This document shows, in pieces, positions 52,472 through 61,577 of a stretch of DNA of 64,000 nucleotides (position 1 is its first letter; each line of letters opens with the position of its first letter). The DNA comes from Stutzerimonas nitrititolerans (GTDB taxonomy: Bacteria; Pseudomonadota; Gammaproteobacteria; Pseudomonadales; Pseudomonadaceae). Under the pieces are notes generated by a model. The model was not told the DNA's origin, did not search any database, and saw nothing but the letters and a program-made list of their open reading frames with translations. The position numbers and the translations under genes are program-made. The stretch spans positions 1 through 64,000 of the forward strand of contig NZ_RFFL01000011.1 of the NCBI RefSeq assembly GCF_003696285.1. The letters run 5' to 3'.

Positions 52472-53613
52472 GCGAGCAGATTGACCAGGGTCTGGTAGTA
52501 GATTTCGGTCAGCAGATCGAGGTCGCTGGCGAGGATGTGTTCGTCGACCTGATGAATCGTGGCGTTGACCGGGCCGAGCTCCACCACCTGGGTGCCGAGG
52601 GTGGCGATGAAGCGCCCGTCGGATGTTCCACCGCTGGTGGAGGGCGTGGTTTCGCGCCCGGTCACGCTGCGGATGGCCGCGGCGACGCCGTCGAGCAGTT
52701 CGCCCGGCTCGGTCAGGAAGGGCAGGCCGGACAGCGCCCAGTCGACGTGCCAGTCCAGGCCGTGCTTGTCGAGGATCGATGCGGTGCGCTGCTGCAGGCC
52801 TTCGACGGTGGATTCAGTGGAGAAACGGAAGTTGAACACCGCCTCCAGCGTGCCGGGGATGACGTTGGTGGCGCCAGTGCCGGAGTTGAGGTTGGAAATC
52901 TGGAAGCTGGTCGGCGGGAAGAAGGCGTTGCCGTCGTCCCAGTGCTCGGCGGCCAGTTCGGCCAGCGCCGGCGCCGCCAGGTGAATCGGGTTCTTCGCCA
53001 GGTGCGGATAGGCCACGTGGCCTTGCTGGCCACGAACTGTGAGGGTGCCACCGAGCGAGCCGCGCCGGCCGTTCTTCACCACGTCGCCCACCAGGGCCGT
53101 ACTCGAAGGCTCGCCGACGATGCACCAGTCCAGCCGCTGACCCCGCTCGCGCAGGCGCTCGACCACCGCCTTGGTGCCGTGGTGCGCCGGGCCTTCTTCG
53201 TCGCTGGTGATGAGAAAGGCGATCTGTCCCTTGTGCTGCGGATGGTCGGCGGTAAAACGCTCCACCGCGATGATCATCGACGCCAGGCTGCCCTTCATGT
53301 CCGCCGCACCGCGCCCGTGGAGCATGCCGTGCTCGTCGATGCGTGCCGCGAAAGGGGGATTCTGCCAAGCCTGCACAGGACCAGTGGGCACCACGTCGGT
53401 GTGGCCGGCGAAGCACAGCACCGGGCCTTCACTGCCGCGAATCGCCCAGAAGTTCTCCACGTCTTCGAAGTGCATCGGCTCGATGGCGAAGCCGCAGGCG
53501 GCGAGACGTTCGCTCATCAACTGCTGGCAGCCCTCGTCCAGCGGGGTCACCGATGGCCGATTGATCAACTCGCAGGCGAGTTCCAGGGTGGGCGACAGGG
53601 CAGGGGCGGTCAT
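52465..53613 (-). CDS. dapE: Succinyl-diaminopimelate desuccinylase
   Basis: A 382-aa Zn-dependent M20-type hydrolase of lysine and diaminopimelate synthesis. Metal and catalytic residues are visible in [11 protein letters not shown] near 67-77, [12 protein letters not shown] near 98-109 and TSDEEGPA near 132-139. dapD and dapC lie nearby (57-61 kb), so much of the succinylase branch is in this window. ATG 53613. Confidence 0.95.
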   Translation of the reverse strand: MTAPALSPTLELACELINRPSVTPLDEGCQQLMSERLAACGFAIEPMHFEDVENFWAIRGSEGPVLCFAGHTDVVPTGPVQAWQNPPFAARIDEHGMLHGRGAADMKGSLASMIIAVERFTADHPQHKGQIAFLITSDEEGPAHHGTKAVVERLRERGQRLDWCIVGEPSSTALVGDVVKNGRRGSLGGTLTVRGQQGHVAYPHLAKNPIHLAAPALAELAAEHWDDGNAFFPPTSFQISNLNSGTGATNVIPGTLEAVFNFRFSTESTVEGLQQRTASILDKHGLDWHVDWALSGLPFLTEPGELLDGVAAAIRSVTGRETTPSTSGGTSDGRFIATLGTQVVELGPVNATIHQVDEHILASDLDLLTEIYYQTLVNLLAC

Positions 53614-53781
53614 CGGGGCTCCGGTAGGGCGGTAAAGGGCGCCATAGTAAATTAAAAAAGGCCGCCAGGAGCGCCGAAAAGCGCCTGGTTGTCTTCGTTG
53701 AGGTCGTTTGCTGTGTGGTCGGGCAGGTGAACCTTGCCAGCCGCAGGTCCTATAATCGGCGGACGTTTTTCAGAGGTCGGT

Positions 53782-54597
53782 ATGTCTAGCGAAGATCAGC
53801 GTTTCGGCGGCATTGCCCGTCTGTATGGCCGGGCCGGGCTCGAACGGCTGGCAGCGGCGCATGTCGCCGTGGTCGGCATCGGCGGGGTCGGTTCCTGGGC
53901 GGCCGAGGCGCTGGCGCGCAGCGGCGTCGGCGAGATCAGCCTGTTCGATCTGGACGATGTCTGCATCACCAACACCAACCGCCAGATCCATGCGCTGGAG
54001 GGCGCGGTGGGCAAGCCCAAGGTGGACGAGATGGCGGCGCGTATCCGCGCCATTAACCCGGCCTGCGTGGTGCATGCGGTGGCCGATTTCGTCACCCGGG
54101 AAACCATGGCCGAATACATCACCGAGCAGCTGGATTGCGTCATCGACTGCATCGACAGCGTGCCGGCCAAGGCCGCGTTGATCGCCTGGTGCAAGCGGCG
54201 CAAGATCCAGATCATCGCCACCGGCGGCGCCGGTGGGCAGGTGGACCCGACGCAGATCCAGGTTACCGATCTGAACAAGACCTTCAACGACCCGCTGGCG
54301 GCTAAGGTGCGCTCGCTGCTGCGTCGCGAGTACAACTTCTCGCGCACGCCGGGTCGCACCTACAGCGTGCCCTGCGTGTTTTCCACCGAGCAGCTGCGCT
54401 ATCCCAAACCCGATGGCGGCGTCTGCCAGAGCAAGAGCTTCGTCGGTGAAGGGGTGAAGCTCGACTGCGCCGGCGGTTTCGGTGCGGCGATGATGGTCAC
54501 CGCCAGCTTCGGCATGGTGGCGGCGGCGCGTGCGGTGGACAAGCTGGTGGCAGGCGCACGGCGGCCCGCGGAGCGCGTCGCGGCCGGCAAGCCCTGA
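53782..54597 (+). CDS. tcdA: tRNA threonylcarbamoyladenosine dehydratase (TcdA/CsdL)
   Basis: A 271-aa E1-like ATP-dependent enzyme that cyclises t6A37 in tRNA. The nucleotide motif GIGGVGSWAAEAL lies near 31-43, DDVCITNTNRQ near 59-69 and DCIDSVPAKAAL near 122-133. It works with CsdA/CsdE, whose genes are about 1 kb away. ATG 53782 follows the GAGGTCGGT segment and gives the usual start. Confidence 0.93.
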   Translation: MSSEDQRFGGIARLYGRAGLERLAAAHVAVVGIGGVGSWAAEALARSGVGEISLFDLDDVCITNTNRQIHALEGAVGKPKVDEMAARIRAINPACVVHAVADFVTRETMAEYITEQLDCVIDCIDSVPAKAALIAWCKRRKIQIIATGGAGGQVDPTQIQVTDLNKTFNDPLAAKVRSLLRREYNFSRTPGRTYSVPCVFSTEQLRYPKPDGGVCQSKSFVGEGVKLDCAGGFGAAMMVTASFGMVAAARAVDKLVAGARRPAERVAAGKP

Positions 54598-54679
54598 AGC
54601 CGCTGCGGCAATCGAGGACGAACCTGGCCGTTGCGCTTGTTGTCTTCAGATTCCTGGAGAAGATCGGACGCCCTACGAC

Positions 54680-55180
54680 GTGAAAAAGCTGCTCGGCAGA
54701 ATCGATACGCTGATCTATCTGATCGTCGGCCCGTTCGGCGTGCTTTACGTGTTCCCGCGTTACCTGCTGCAACTGGAACAGCAACTGAGCATCGAACTGC
54801 CGCGCCTGGCCGTTCTGAAATATGCCGGCGTCACCCTGATGAACCTGGGCGGGCTGCTGGCGGTCGTTTGTGCGCTGATGATGTATCGCCATGGCAAAGA
54901 GACGGTCAGCCCCTTTGTCGGGCCGAAGAGTCTGCTGCGTAGCGGCCCGTACGCCTGGGTCAGGCATCCGATGATGTGGTCGGGCACCTTCGTGCTGGTC
55001 GGTCTGATGCTGGTCTACAGCTCGCCGCTGCTGGCGCTGTGGCTGGCGATCTGGAGCCGTTTCGCCGCGTTGTACATCGCCCGTTACGAAGAGCCTTATC
55101 TGGAATCGGTATTCGGCGAGCAGTACCGCGATTACTGCCGGCACACGCCGCGCTGGTTTCCCTGGCGTACTGCCGAATAG
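54680..55180 (+). CDS. Isoprenylcysteine methyltransferase-like membrane protein
   Basis: A 166-aa membrane protein with about four TM helices and the ICMT/PEMT C-terminal pattern (GPYAWVRHPMMWSG near 91-104 and EPYLESVFGEQYRDYCR near 138-154). It probably methylates a lipid or related substrate. The start is uncertain; GTG 54680 fits the family length, but the ribosome site is weak. Confidence 0.75.
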   Translation: MKKLLGRIDTLIYLIVGPFGVLYVFPRYLLQLEQQLSIELPRLAVLKYAGVTLMNLGGLLAVVCALMMYRHGKETVSPFVGPKSLLRSGPYAWVRHPMMWSGTFVLVGLMLVYSSPLLALWLAIWSRFAALYIARYEEPYLESVFGEQYRDYCRHTPRWFPWRTAE

Positions 55181-55189
55181 CCGTTGGCA

Positions 55190-55330
55190 GGCGCTTGAAA
55201 AACGTAGGCGAGGCAGCCAGTGCAGGGCAAAAACAGGCGAGGACGCGGAGTTTACGAGTTGTAAATGAGCACTCCGAGCCTGTTTTTAACGCAGTAATGG
55301 CAACGCAGATAGTTTTTCAACGGCCTGTTA
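55190..55330. repeat. Dispersed intergenic repeat, copy 2
   Basis: It shares AAACAGGCGA-GA-GCGGAG, TTTACG-GTTGTAAATGAG and GAGCCTGTTTTTAACGCAG with the 16745-16980 block. AAAACAGGC and GCCTGTTTTT form an inverted pair. It fills the gap between two convergent genes. Confidence 0.75.
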
Positions 55331-55744
55331 GGGCGTGTGCCGACTCAATTCGCGCATACGCGCCAGCACAGCATTCATGCCATTGCTGCGCGAGGGCGAC
55401 AGCTGCCGCGAGAGGCCGAGCTGCTCGAACCATTGCACGACGTCGAGCCGTTGCAGCTCGGTAGCGTCCAGCCCGTTGACCCGCACCAGCAGGACGGCGA
55501 GCAGCCCGCGCAGCAGGCGCGCTTCGCTGGTGCCGCGAAAATGCCAGCGATCCCCCTGGCGTTCGCCGATCAACCACAGCCTGCTTTCACAGCCTGCCAC
55601 CTGATTGTCCTCGTTGCGCTCGAGTTCGCTGAGCGGTTCGAGCCGATCGCCCCACTGCATCAGCAGGCGCGCCCGTTGCTCCCAGCCGGCCGCCTGCTGG
55701 AACGCCTGCAGGGCTTCGCTGGCAGGGGCGGGCAAGGTGCTCAT
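55328..55744 (-). CDS. csdE: Cysteine desulfuration protein CsdE (SufE family)
   Basis: A 138-aa sulfur acceptor. The active Cys is Cys52 in QVAGCESRLWL. It takes persulfide from CsdA. It overlaps the csdA stop by 4 bp (ATGA), so the two are coupled. Length matches SufE/CsdE. Confidence 0.92.
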   Translation of the reverse strand: MSTLPAPASEALQAFQQAAGWEQRARLLMQWGDRLEPLSELERNEDNQVAGCESRLWLIGERQGDRWHFRGTSEARLLRGLLAVLLVRVNGLDATELQRLDVVQWFEQLGLSRQLSPSRSNGMNAVLARMRELSRHTP

Positions 55745-56946
55745 CGGAGCAGCTCCAGCGACTGGTCCAGGGCCGCGAAGAAGCGCTCCAGGTCGGTGCC
55801 GTCGTTGTACAGTCCCAGCGAGACGCGAATCGCGCCGTCAACGCCGAGGGACTTCATCAGCGGCTGCGCGCAATGCGTCCCGCTGCGGATGGCGATGCCC
55901 TGCTCGGTAAGCAGGTGCGCGAGGTCGCCATGGTGCACGCCTTCGACGCGGAAACTGGCCAGCGCCACCTGCGGCTTGCCCAGTACCTGCACGCTAGGAC
56001 GAACGGCCAACCCCGCCAGCAACTTCATGTGCAGGACCTGCTCATGGGCGGTGACGGCCGCACCGTCCAGTTTCGCCAGGTAGTCCAGGGTCGCGCCAAG
56101 GCCGATCACCGCACCGATGGGTGGCGTGCCGGCCTCGAAACCCAGCGGCGCGGCATGGAACTCCGCGCTCTGGAAATCGGCCACCCGGACCATCTCGCCG
56201 CCGAACTGCCAGTGATGGAGTTCGAGCAGGGATTCGCCACGGCCGTAGAGCGCGCCGACGCCTTCTGGTCCGTAGAGCTTGTGGCTGGACAGCACGTAGA
56301 AGTCGCAGGCCAGTGCCTGCATGTCGTGGCGGCCATGCACCACGCCCTGGGCGCCGTCGACGACGGTCAGCGCGCCCTGGGCCTTGGCCAGCGGCAACAG
56401 CTGCGCCAGCGGCTGCCAGGCGCCCAGCACGTTGGACAGCTGGCTGACGGCGAGCAGGCGCGTGCGCGGGCCGATAAGCCGGGCGGCGGCATCCAGGTCG
56501 ATCAGGCCCTGTTCGTCCAGCGGCAATACCACCAGCCTGGCGCCACGTCGCCGGGCCAGTTGCTGCCAGGGCAACAGGTTGGCGTGGTGTTCGAGGGCGC
56601 TGACGACGATCTCGTCATCCGGGCGCACCCGATGTTCGAGCCCGTAGGCCAGCAGGTTCAGCGCCTCGGTGGCGCCATGGGTGAAGACGATCTCGGTCGG
56701 GCTCTGGGCATTCAGCCAGTGAGCCACCTTGATCCGTGAGTTCTCGAACGCCCGCGTGGCGCGTTCGGCCGCCTGGTGCTGGGCGCGGTGCACATTGGCG
56801 GTGCCGCAGGTGTAGTAGCCGGTCAGCGCATCGATCAGCGCCTGAGGCTTCTGCGCGGTCGCGGCGCTGTCGAGATAGGTCTGGCCCTGGGCTTCGAGAA
56901 TCGCCAGGGCAGGGAAATCGGAACGCCAGGGAGATACCAGAGACAT
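55741..56946 (-). CDS. csdA: Cysteine desulfurase CsdA (SufS family)
   Basis: A 401-aa PLP enzyme that releases sulfur from cysteine. The PLP-Lys region VLSSHKLYGPEGVG lies near 222-235 and the catalytic Cys in IRSGTHCAQPL near 355. ATG 56946 is chosen; the longer frame upstream is not family-like. With csdE and the nearby tcdA it forms the sulfur/t6A-cyclisation group. Confidence 0.92.
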   Translation of the reverse strand: MSLVSPWRSDFPALAILEAQGQTYLDSAATAQKPQALIDALTGYYTCGTANVHRAQHQAAERATRAFENSRIKVAHWLNAQSPTEIVFTHGATEALNLLAYGLEHRVRPDDEIVVSALEHHANLLPWQQLARRRGARLVVLPLDEQGLIDLDAAARLIGPRTRLLAVSQLSNVLGAWQPLAQLLPLAKAQGALTVVDGAQGVVHGRHDMQALACDFYVLSSHKLYGPEGVGALYGRGESLLELHHWQFGGEMVRVADFQSAEFHAAPLGFEAGTPPIGAVIGLGATLDYLAKLDGAAVTAHEQVLHMKLLAGLAVRPSVQVLGKPQVALASFRVEGVHHGDLAHLLTEQGIAIRSGTHCAQPLMKSLGVDGAIRVSLGLYNDGTDLERFFAALDQSLELLR

Positions 56947-57059
56947 CGTTCGACCCTTCGGCTCGGAGTTTGAAAGCCGCTGGAGGCTGAAGGCTGGACG
57001 AGAACGCCACAGCGCGCTCTTCGTTTCGCCTCCAGCCTCCAGCGCTTTTGATCGGCTTC

Positions 57060-58094
57060 TTAGTTGTGCGCGTGCAGCGCCTCGTTCAGTTCGATCGCGG
57101 ATTTGTGGGTCTTGCACTCCACGGCGCCGCTCAGCGAGTTGCGACGGAACAGCAGGTCGCTCTGGCCGGCCAGTTCGCGCGCCTTGATCACCTTGACCAG
57201 CTCGCCCTGTTCGTCTAGCAGGTTCACCTTGGTGCCGGCCGTGATGTACAGACCGGATTCGACGGTATTGCGGTCGCCCAGCGGGATGCCGATACCGGCG
57301 TTAGCGCCGATCAGGCAGCCTTCACCGACGGAAATGACGATGTTGCCGCCACCGGACAGCGTGCCCATGGTGGAGCAGCCGCCGCCGAGGTCCGAGCCCT
57401 TGCCGACGAAGACGCCCGCCGAGACGCGCCCTTCGATCATGCCGGGGCCTTCGGTGCCGGCGTTGAAGTTGACGAAGCCTTCGTGCATCACCGTGGTGCC
57501 TTCGCCGATGTAGGCGCCCAGGCGAATGCGCGCACTGTCGGCGATGCGTACGCCGGTAGGCACCACGTAGTCGGCCATCTTGGGAAACTTGTCGATCGAG
57601 TTGACTTCCAGCAGGTAGCCCTTCAGACGCGCTTCCAGTTGGCGCTCGGCCAGCTCGGCCAGGTCCACGGCGCCCTGGTTGGTCCAGGCGACGTTGGGCA
57701 GCAGCGGGAAGATGCCGGAGAGGTTCACGCCGTGCGGCTTGACCAGGCGATGGGACAGCAGGTGCAGCTTGAGGTAGGCCTCGGGCGTGGACGTCGGTGC
57801 GGCGTCTTCGGCCAGCAGGGTGACGACCAGCGGGCGCTGGCTTTCCGCGAGGCGGGTCAACAGCGCGTGCTGTGTGGCATCCAACTGCTTGATGGCATCA
57901 GCCAGTTGCGCCGCCTGGGTGGTGTTGATGGCGATCGCCTGGTTGCCGCCCTGGTAGCCGAGCAGCGGCGCGATGGCCGCGACCAGCTCTGCGTTTGGCT
58001 GCAACAGGGGCTGTGCGTAGAAGACTTCGAGCCAGTTGCCCTGGCGGTTCTGGGTGCCGACACCGAAGGCCAGGCTGAATAAGGTCGTGTTCAT
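57060..58094 (-). CDS. dapD: Tetrahydrodipicolinate N-succinyltransferase
   Basis: A 344-aa hexapeptide-repeat acyltransferase of lysine synthesis. The hexapeptide region around RLGAYIGEGTTVMHEGFV, GKGSDLGGGCSTMGTLSGGG and GANAGIGIPLGD spans about 205-285. It is the longer DapD type seen in Pseudomonas. ATG 58094 gives MNTTLFSLAFG. Confidence 0.94.
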   Translation of the reverse strand: MNTTLFSLAFGVGTQNRQGNWLEVFYAQPLLQPNAELVAAIAPLLGYQGGNQAIAINTTQAAQLADAIKQLDATQHALLTRLAESQRPLVVTLLAEDAAPTSTPEAYLKLHLLSHRLVKPHGVNLSGIFPLLPNVAWTNQGAVDLAELAERQLEARLKGYLLEVNSIDKFPKMADYVVPTGVRIADSARIRLGAYIGEGTTVMHEGFVNFNAGTEGPGMIEGRVSAGVFVGKGSDLGGGCSTMGTLSGGGNIVISVGEGCLIGANAGIGIPLGDRNTVESGLYITAGTKVNLLDEQGELVKVIKARELAGQSDLLFRRNSLSGAVECKTHKSAIELNEALHAHN

Positions 58095-58136
58095 GGAAAT
58101 CCTTGTCTTGGTCACGCTCGCCGTAGCGAGCGGCAA

Positions 58137-58508
58137 TCAGTTCTTGGTGGCCAGTTCGGCCGCGTAGACGTCGGGCTTGAAGCCGATCAGCGTTCTGTCG
58201 CCGAGATCGAGCACGGGACGCTTGATCATCGAAGGCTGGGCCAGCATCAGTTCGATGGCCTTGGCCTGGTCGAGATCGGCCTTCTGGGCGTCGTCGAGTT
58301 TGCGAAACGTGGTGCCTGCACGGTTGAGGACTGTCTGCCAGCCGTGTTCGTCGCACCAGGCTTCCAGATGGGCGCGGTCGATGCCGGCGCTCTTGTAGTC
58401 ATGAAAGTCATAGCTCAGCCCCTGCTGATCGAGCCAGGTACGGGCCTTCTTCATGGTGTCACAGGCCTTGATGCCGTAGAGACGGAGTCCTTGGGTTGGG
58501 TGAGGCAT
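58137..58508 (-). CDS. ArsC/Spx-family reductase-like protein (YffB type)
   Basis: A 123-aa thioredoxin-fold protein. The single N-terminal Cys16 lies in GIKACDTMKKARTWL and the FRKLDD and SMIKRPVLD segments of the ArsC family are present. YffB-type members are not true arsenate reductases. It lies 42 bp upstream of dapD on the same strand. ATG 58508. Confidence 0.9.
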   Translation of the reverse strand: MPHPTQGLRLYGIKACDTMKKARTWLDQQGLSYDFHDYKSAGIDRAHLEAWCDEHGWQTVLNRAGTTFRKLDDAQKADLDQAKAIELMLAQPSMIKRPVLDLGDRTLIGFKPDVYAAELATKN

Positions 58509-58545
58509 AAACGGATTTTCTTTTCTCAGGCCACAGGGTGGCGAA

Positions 58546-58893
58546 TTATGCCATGTCGACGCCATGGTTGTCGGACGCATGGTCGAGCGCTTGCCGGATG
58601 TCATCTGCATTCGTCGGACGGACCAGCCGTGCCAGCTCTTCCCCTTGGCGCAACAGAATCAGCGTCGGCCAGAGCTTGACCCGGAACGAACGGCCCAGCG
58701 GCCGGCCCGGCCCGTCTTCGATCTTCAGGTGACGGACGTCATCACGATCCGCCAGCACCTTGGCCAGCGACGGCTGTGCGGCGCGGCAGTGGCCGCACCA
58801 GGGTGCGCCGAACTCCAGCAACGTCAGACCTTGCAGCGCATCGACCTCGGCACGTCCGGGTTCGGTTGCTGCATAAACGTCGTTCATGGACAT
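58546..58893 (-). CDS. Thioredoxin family protein
   Basis: A 115-aa thioredoxin-fold protein with the active motif WCGHC at residues 32-36 (the Cys at 33 and 36) and the cis-Pro segment KLWPTLILLRQGE near 74-86. CGHC is more oxidising than the CGPC of classic thioredoxin. The gene is in line with the ArsC-like gene, 37 bp upstream of it. ATG 58893. Confidence 0.9.
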   Translation of the reverse strand: MSMNDVYAATEPGRAEVDALQGLTLLEFGAPWCGHCRAAQPSLAKVLADRDDVRHLKIEDGPGRPLGRSFRVKLWPTLILLRQGEELARLVRPTNADDIRQALDHASDNHGVDMA

Positions 58894-59032
58894 GAGGGCT
58901 CTCCTTCGGGTTCATGGCATTGTGAGTGCGTTCGAGGGACTGGGTTCAGGCCAGGTCGCTTCTTGTGCGCCATACGATCTTTCCGCCGTCACGTTGTCCA
59001 TTGATGACAGCCGAAACGATGAGAGGCGAGAT

Positions 59033-59278
59033 ATGGCACGCAAGCATTTCGAGAAGTTCGAGGCGATTTCATCCGCCGTTCCGGCGGAGGATGCGTTCGA
59101 GGCGGTGATCGCTGTCAAGCGCCGCGATGGCGATGAGTCGCTGCACATCTTCAAGGTCGCCGATGGCCGCCGTTACGATCTGGCCTCCGAAGCCGAGGTG
59201 GCGGCCGATGCGGCCCTGACCAAGGTGGTAGAGATCAGTGACGAGGCCGAGCTGATCTGGGAAGAGCATGCGATCTGA
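59033..59278 (+). CDS. Small hypothetical protein
   Basis: An 81-aa protein that starts at ATG 59033 after GAGAGGCGAG. It is acidic in the C-terminal half (ISDEAELIWEEHAI) and has a central AVKRRDGDESLHIFKVADG. No family is recognised. It is followed by another small gene 10 bp downstream, so the two form a pair. Confidence 0.75.
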   Translation: MARKHFEKFEAISSAVPAEDAFEAVIAVKRRDGDESLHIFKVADGRRYDLASEAEVAADAALTKVVEISDEAELIWEEHAI

Positions 59279-59288
59279 GAGGTGAACC

Positions 59289-59438
59289 ATGAACGAGCCA
59301 GACAAACGCGCTGACGAGGATTGTCGCGAGGATGAGCGCGAGCCGGAAAAGGCGGACATTCCTGAGCACATGAAGCCGGAAAATCTGGAGAAGCTGCGCG
59401 ATTACGGCAAGGACGGAATTCCGCCGGGGGTGGCTTGA
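59289..59438 (+). CDS. Very small acidic hypothetical protein
   Basis: A 49-aa, highly charged protein (MNEPDKRADEDCREDERE, ending GKDGIPPGVA). The ATG 59289 is 6 bp after GAGAGGTG, a good ribosome site, and 10 bp after the preceding gene. The Glu/Asp/Lys-rich first half is probably disordered. The function is unknown. Confidence 0.7.
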   Translation: MNEPDKRADEDCREDEREPEKADIPEHMKPENLEKLRDYGKDGIPPGVA

Positions 59439-59481
59439 GCTGCGTGGGCCGAATATTTTGGACTTGGTAGTGGGATCGCTA

Positions 59482-59520
59482 CCCCTCACCCTGGCCCTCT
59501 CCCAAAGGGGGAGAGGGGTT
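59482..59520. repeat. Palindromic intergenic repeat, likely bidirectional terminator
   Basis: CCCTCTCCC, AAA, then GGGGGAGAGGG. The surrounding CCCTCACCCTGGCCCTCTCC is a widespread intergenic sequence. It lies between the small gene pair and convergent dapC. Confidence 0.65.
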
Positions 59521-59611
59521 TAACGCTGTGCTTGGCAACGGCTCGAACTGCCCCCCGCTGGGGAGAGGGGCACCGTTGAAGTTGGCACAACGCGCGCCTG
59601 CTATCGCAGCG

Positions 59612-60808
59612 CTACAAATCCGTCACGAACGAGCGAATCCGCTGCGCCGCCTCGATGCAATCCTCCAGCGGAGCCACCAGCGCCAGGCGCACGCGGTTGG
59701 CACCGGGATTGAATCCGTCGACGTCACGCGAAAGATAGGAGCCCGGCACCACGGTGACGTGCTCGCGGGCGAAGAGTTCGCGGGTGAATCGCTGGTCATC
59801 CACCGGCGTTTCCGGCCACAGGTAGAAGCCGCCATCGGGGCGCTCCACGTTCATGACCGGCGCGAGAATCTCGAGCACTGCATCGAATTTCTGCCGGTAC
59901 AGCTTGCGGTTGGCCTGTACATGTTCCTCGTCGTTCCAGGCCGCGATGCTCGCCAGCTGCGTCTGCACCGGCATCGCGCAGCCATGGTAGGTGCGGTAGA
60001 GCAGGAAGGCCTCGAGGATGTCCGCGTCGCCCGCGACGAATCCGGAGCGCAGGCCTGGCAGGTTGGAGCGCTTGGACAGGCTGTGGAAGACCACGCAGCG
60101 TCTGAAATCGTTTCGGCCCAGCGCCGCACAGGCGCTCAGCAGTCCGGGCGGGGGTGCCGATTCGTCGAAGTAGAGTTCGCTGTAGCACTCGTCGGCAGCG
60201 ATGATGAAATCATGCTCGTCGGCCAGGGCGATCAGCTTCTTCAGTGTTTCCAGCGGGATCAGCGCGCCGGTGGGGTTGCCGGGCGAGCAGAGGAACAGAA
60301 TCTGCGTGCGCTGCCAGATGGCCACCGGCACGGCATCGAAATCGGGGTTGAAACCATTTTCGGCCAGGCAGGGAAGGTAATGCGGGGTGGCGCCAGCCAG
60401 GAACGCGGCACCTTCGTAGATCTGATAGAAGGGATTGGGGCTGAGCACCAGCGCATCGGCCGAGCGCTGGACCATCGCCTGTGTGAAGGAGAACAGCGCT
60501 TCGCGCGTGCCATTGACCGGCAGTACCTGGCGTGCCGGGTCGAGGGCACCTGGCTGCAGGTCGAAACGGCGTTCGCACCAACCGGCGATAGCCTCGCGCA
60601 AGGCGGCTATGCCGAGGGTGGTCGGGTAGACCGACAGCTGGTCCAGGTTGTCGGCCAGCGCCTGCGCCACGAATTCCGGTGAGCGATGCTTGGGTTCGCC
60701 GATGGACAGCGCAATGGCGCGCTTGTCTTCCGCTGGCTGCACGCCCGCGAGCAAGGCGCGGAGCTTTTCGAAGGGGTAGGGCTGCAGGCGGGTCAGGTCG
60801 TCATTCAT
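59612..60808 (-). CDS. dapC: Succinyldiaminopimelate transaminase
   Basis: A 398-aa fold-type I aminotransferase that makes N-succinyl-LL-2,6-diaminopimelate. The PLP-Lys region SLSKRSNLPGLRSG lies near 236-249, the SPGNPTGA loop near 170-177 and the final RVRLALVAP near 374. It matches Pseudomonas DapC in length. It completes the set with dapD and dapE in this window. Confidence 0.92.
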   Translation of the reverse strand: MNDDLTRLQPYPFEKLRALLAGVQPAEDKRAIALSIGEPKHRSPEFVAQALADNLDQLSVYPTTLGIAALREAIAGWCERRFDLQPGALDPARQVLPVNGTREALFSFTQAMVQRSADALVLSPNPFYQIYEGAAFLAGATPHYLPCLAENGFNPDFDAVPVAIWQRTQILFLCSPGNPTGALIPLETLKKLIALADEHDFIIAADECYSELYFDESAPPPGLLSACAALGRNDFRRCVVFHSLSKRSNLPGLRSGFVAGDADILEAFLLYRTYHGCAMPVQTQLASIAAWNDEEHVQANRKLYRQKFDAVLEILAPVMNVERPDGGFYLWPETPVDDQRFTRELFAREHVTVVPGSYLSRDVDGFNPGANRVRLALVAPLEDCIEAAQRIRSFVTDL

Positions 60809-60855
60809 GGCAATTCTTCAAGGCGGTCGGTATGGCGCAGTTGCATGCTGCGTGG

Positions 60856-61518
60856 TCAGTCGTTGCGAGCGCCACCGTAGTAGGCGCAGCCGCGGAGCAC
60901 GTCGTCGCCCAGGCGAAGTTCGGCGGTCAGGTGGCTGACCGCGCCGCTGGCGTCATCCACGCAACGTTGCGGTGCGACCCACAGGCCGATCTGCTGGCCA
61001 TTGGCTTCGCTGCTGAAATGGGTCTGGCCGCCGGGAAGCTGTTCTTCCAGATAAGGCAGCGCAAGGGGCGAGTGATCCATGCGTTCGAGCAGCATGCCTT
61101 CGCGGGTGACGCGCAGGCTCCAGCCGGGCTCGTTGCCGTGGGCGGCGAGCAGCAGTTGTCGGAAGTCCGGCGCGTCGCAGCCATGACCCTCGGCCTGTAC
61201 GCGATAGAGGCGTGTGAGCTCCATGCGGTCTTCGTTATTCTGGCGCTGTAGCACGCCGCGGACATCGGTGAACAGAGGCGTGCCGGTGTCGCTGCCCAGG
61301 GCCAGTGCATCGTCCAGCAGTCCGCTATCGATCGAATCGACCAGGCGCAGCCGACGCTCGCCTTGGCAGGAGCGAAACGCCAGCTGCCCGTCGATTACGG
61401 TGAGCTGGCCTTGCAGGCGCTCGGTCGGGCGCGGCGGTGCTTCGTCTTTCCAGCCAAGCGATTGGCAACCGGCGATCAGCGGAATCAGAAGGAGCAGCAG
61501 GGTAGGGTGGCGGCGCAT
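60856..61518 (-). CDS. Lipoprotein, conserved hypothetical
   Basis: A 220-aa protein. ATG 61518 gives a lipoprotein signal LLIPLIAGCQSLG with Cys18. The mature part has two similar regions, with Cys near 50, 115 and 190-212, and may be of a COG3650/HslJ-like type; this is uncertain. It is probably an envelope protein. It lies 47 bp upstream of dapC on the same strand. Confidence 0.8.
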   Translation of the reverse strand: MRRHPTLLLLLIPLIAGCQSLGWKDEAPPRPTERLQGQLTVIDGQLAFRSCQGERRLRLVDSIDSGLLDDALALGSDTGTPLFTDVRGVLQRQNNEDRMELTRLYRVQAEGHGCDAPDFRQLLLAAHGNEPGWSLRVTREGMLLERMDHSPLALPYLEEQLPGGQTHFSSEANGQQIGLWVAPQRCVDDASGAVSHLTAELRLGDDVLRGCAYYGGARND

Positions 61519-61577
61519 CGGCGGGTTCGTTCCGTGGTGGTGCGGGATGGCGCCAGATCGCCTGGCGCCGGGGTGGC

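Noticed and set aside
52444-53655. A 403-codon + strand frame over dapE
   Set aside because: Shadow of dapE; composition typical of antisense frames.
58137-58508. Calling the ArsC-like protein an arsenate reductase
   Set aside because: It has the YffB-type pattern and no ars genes are nearby.
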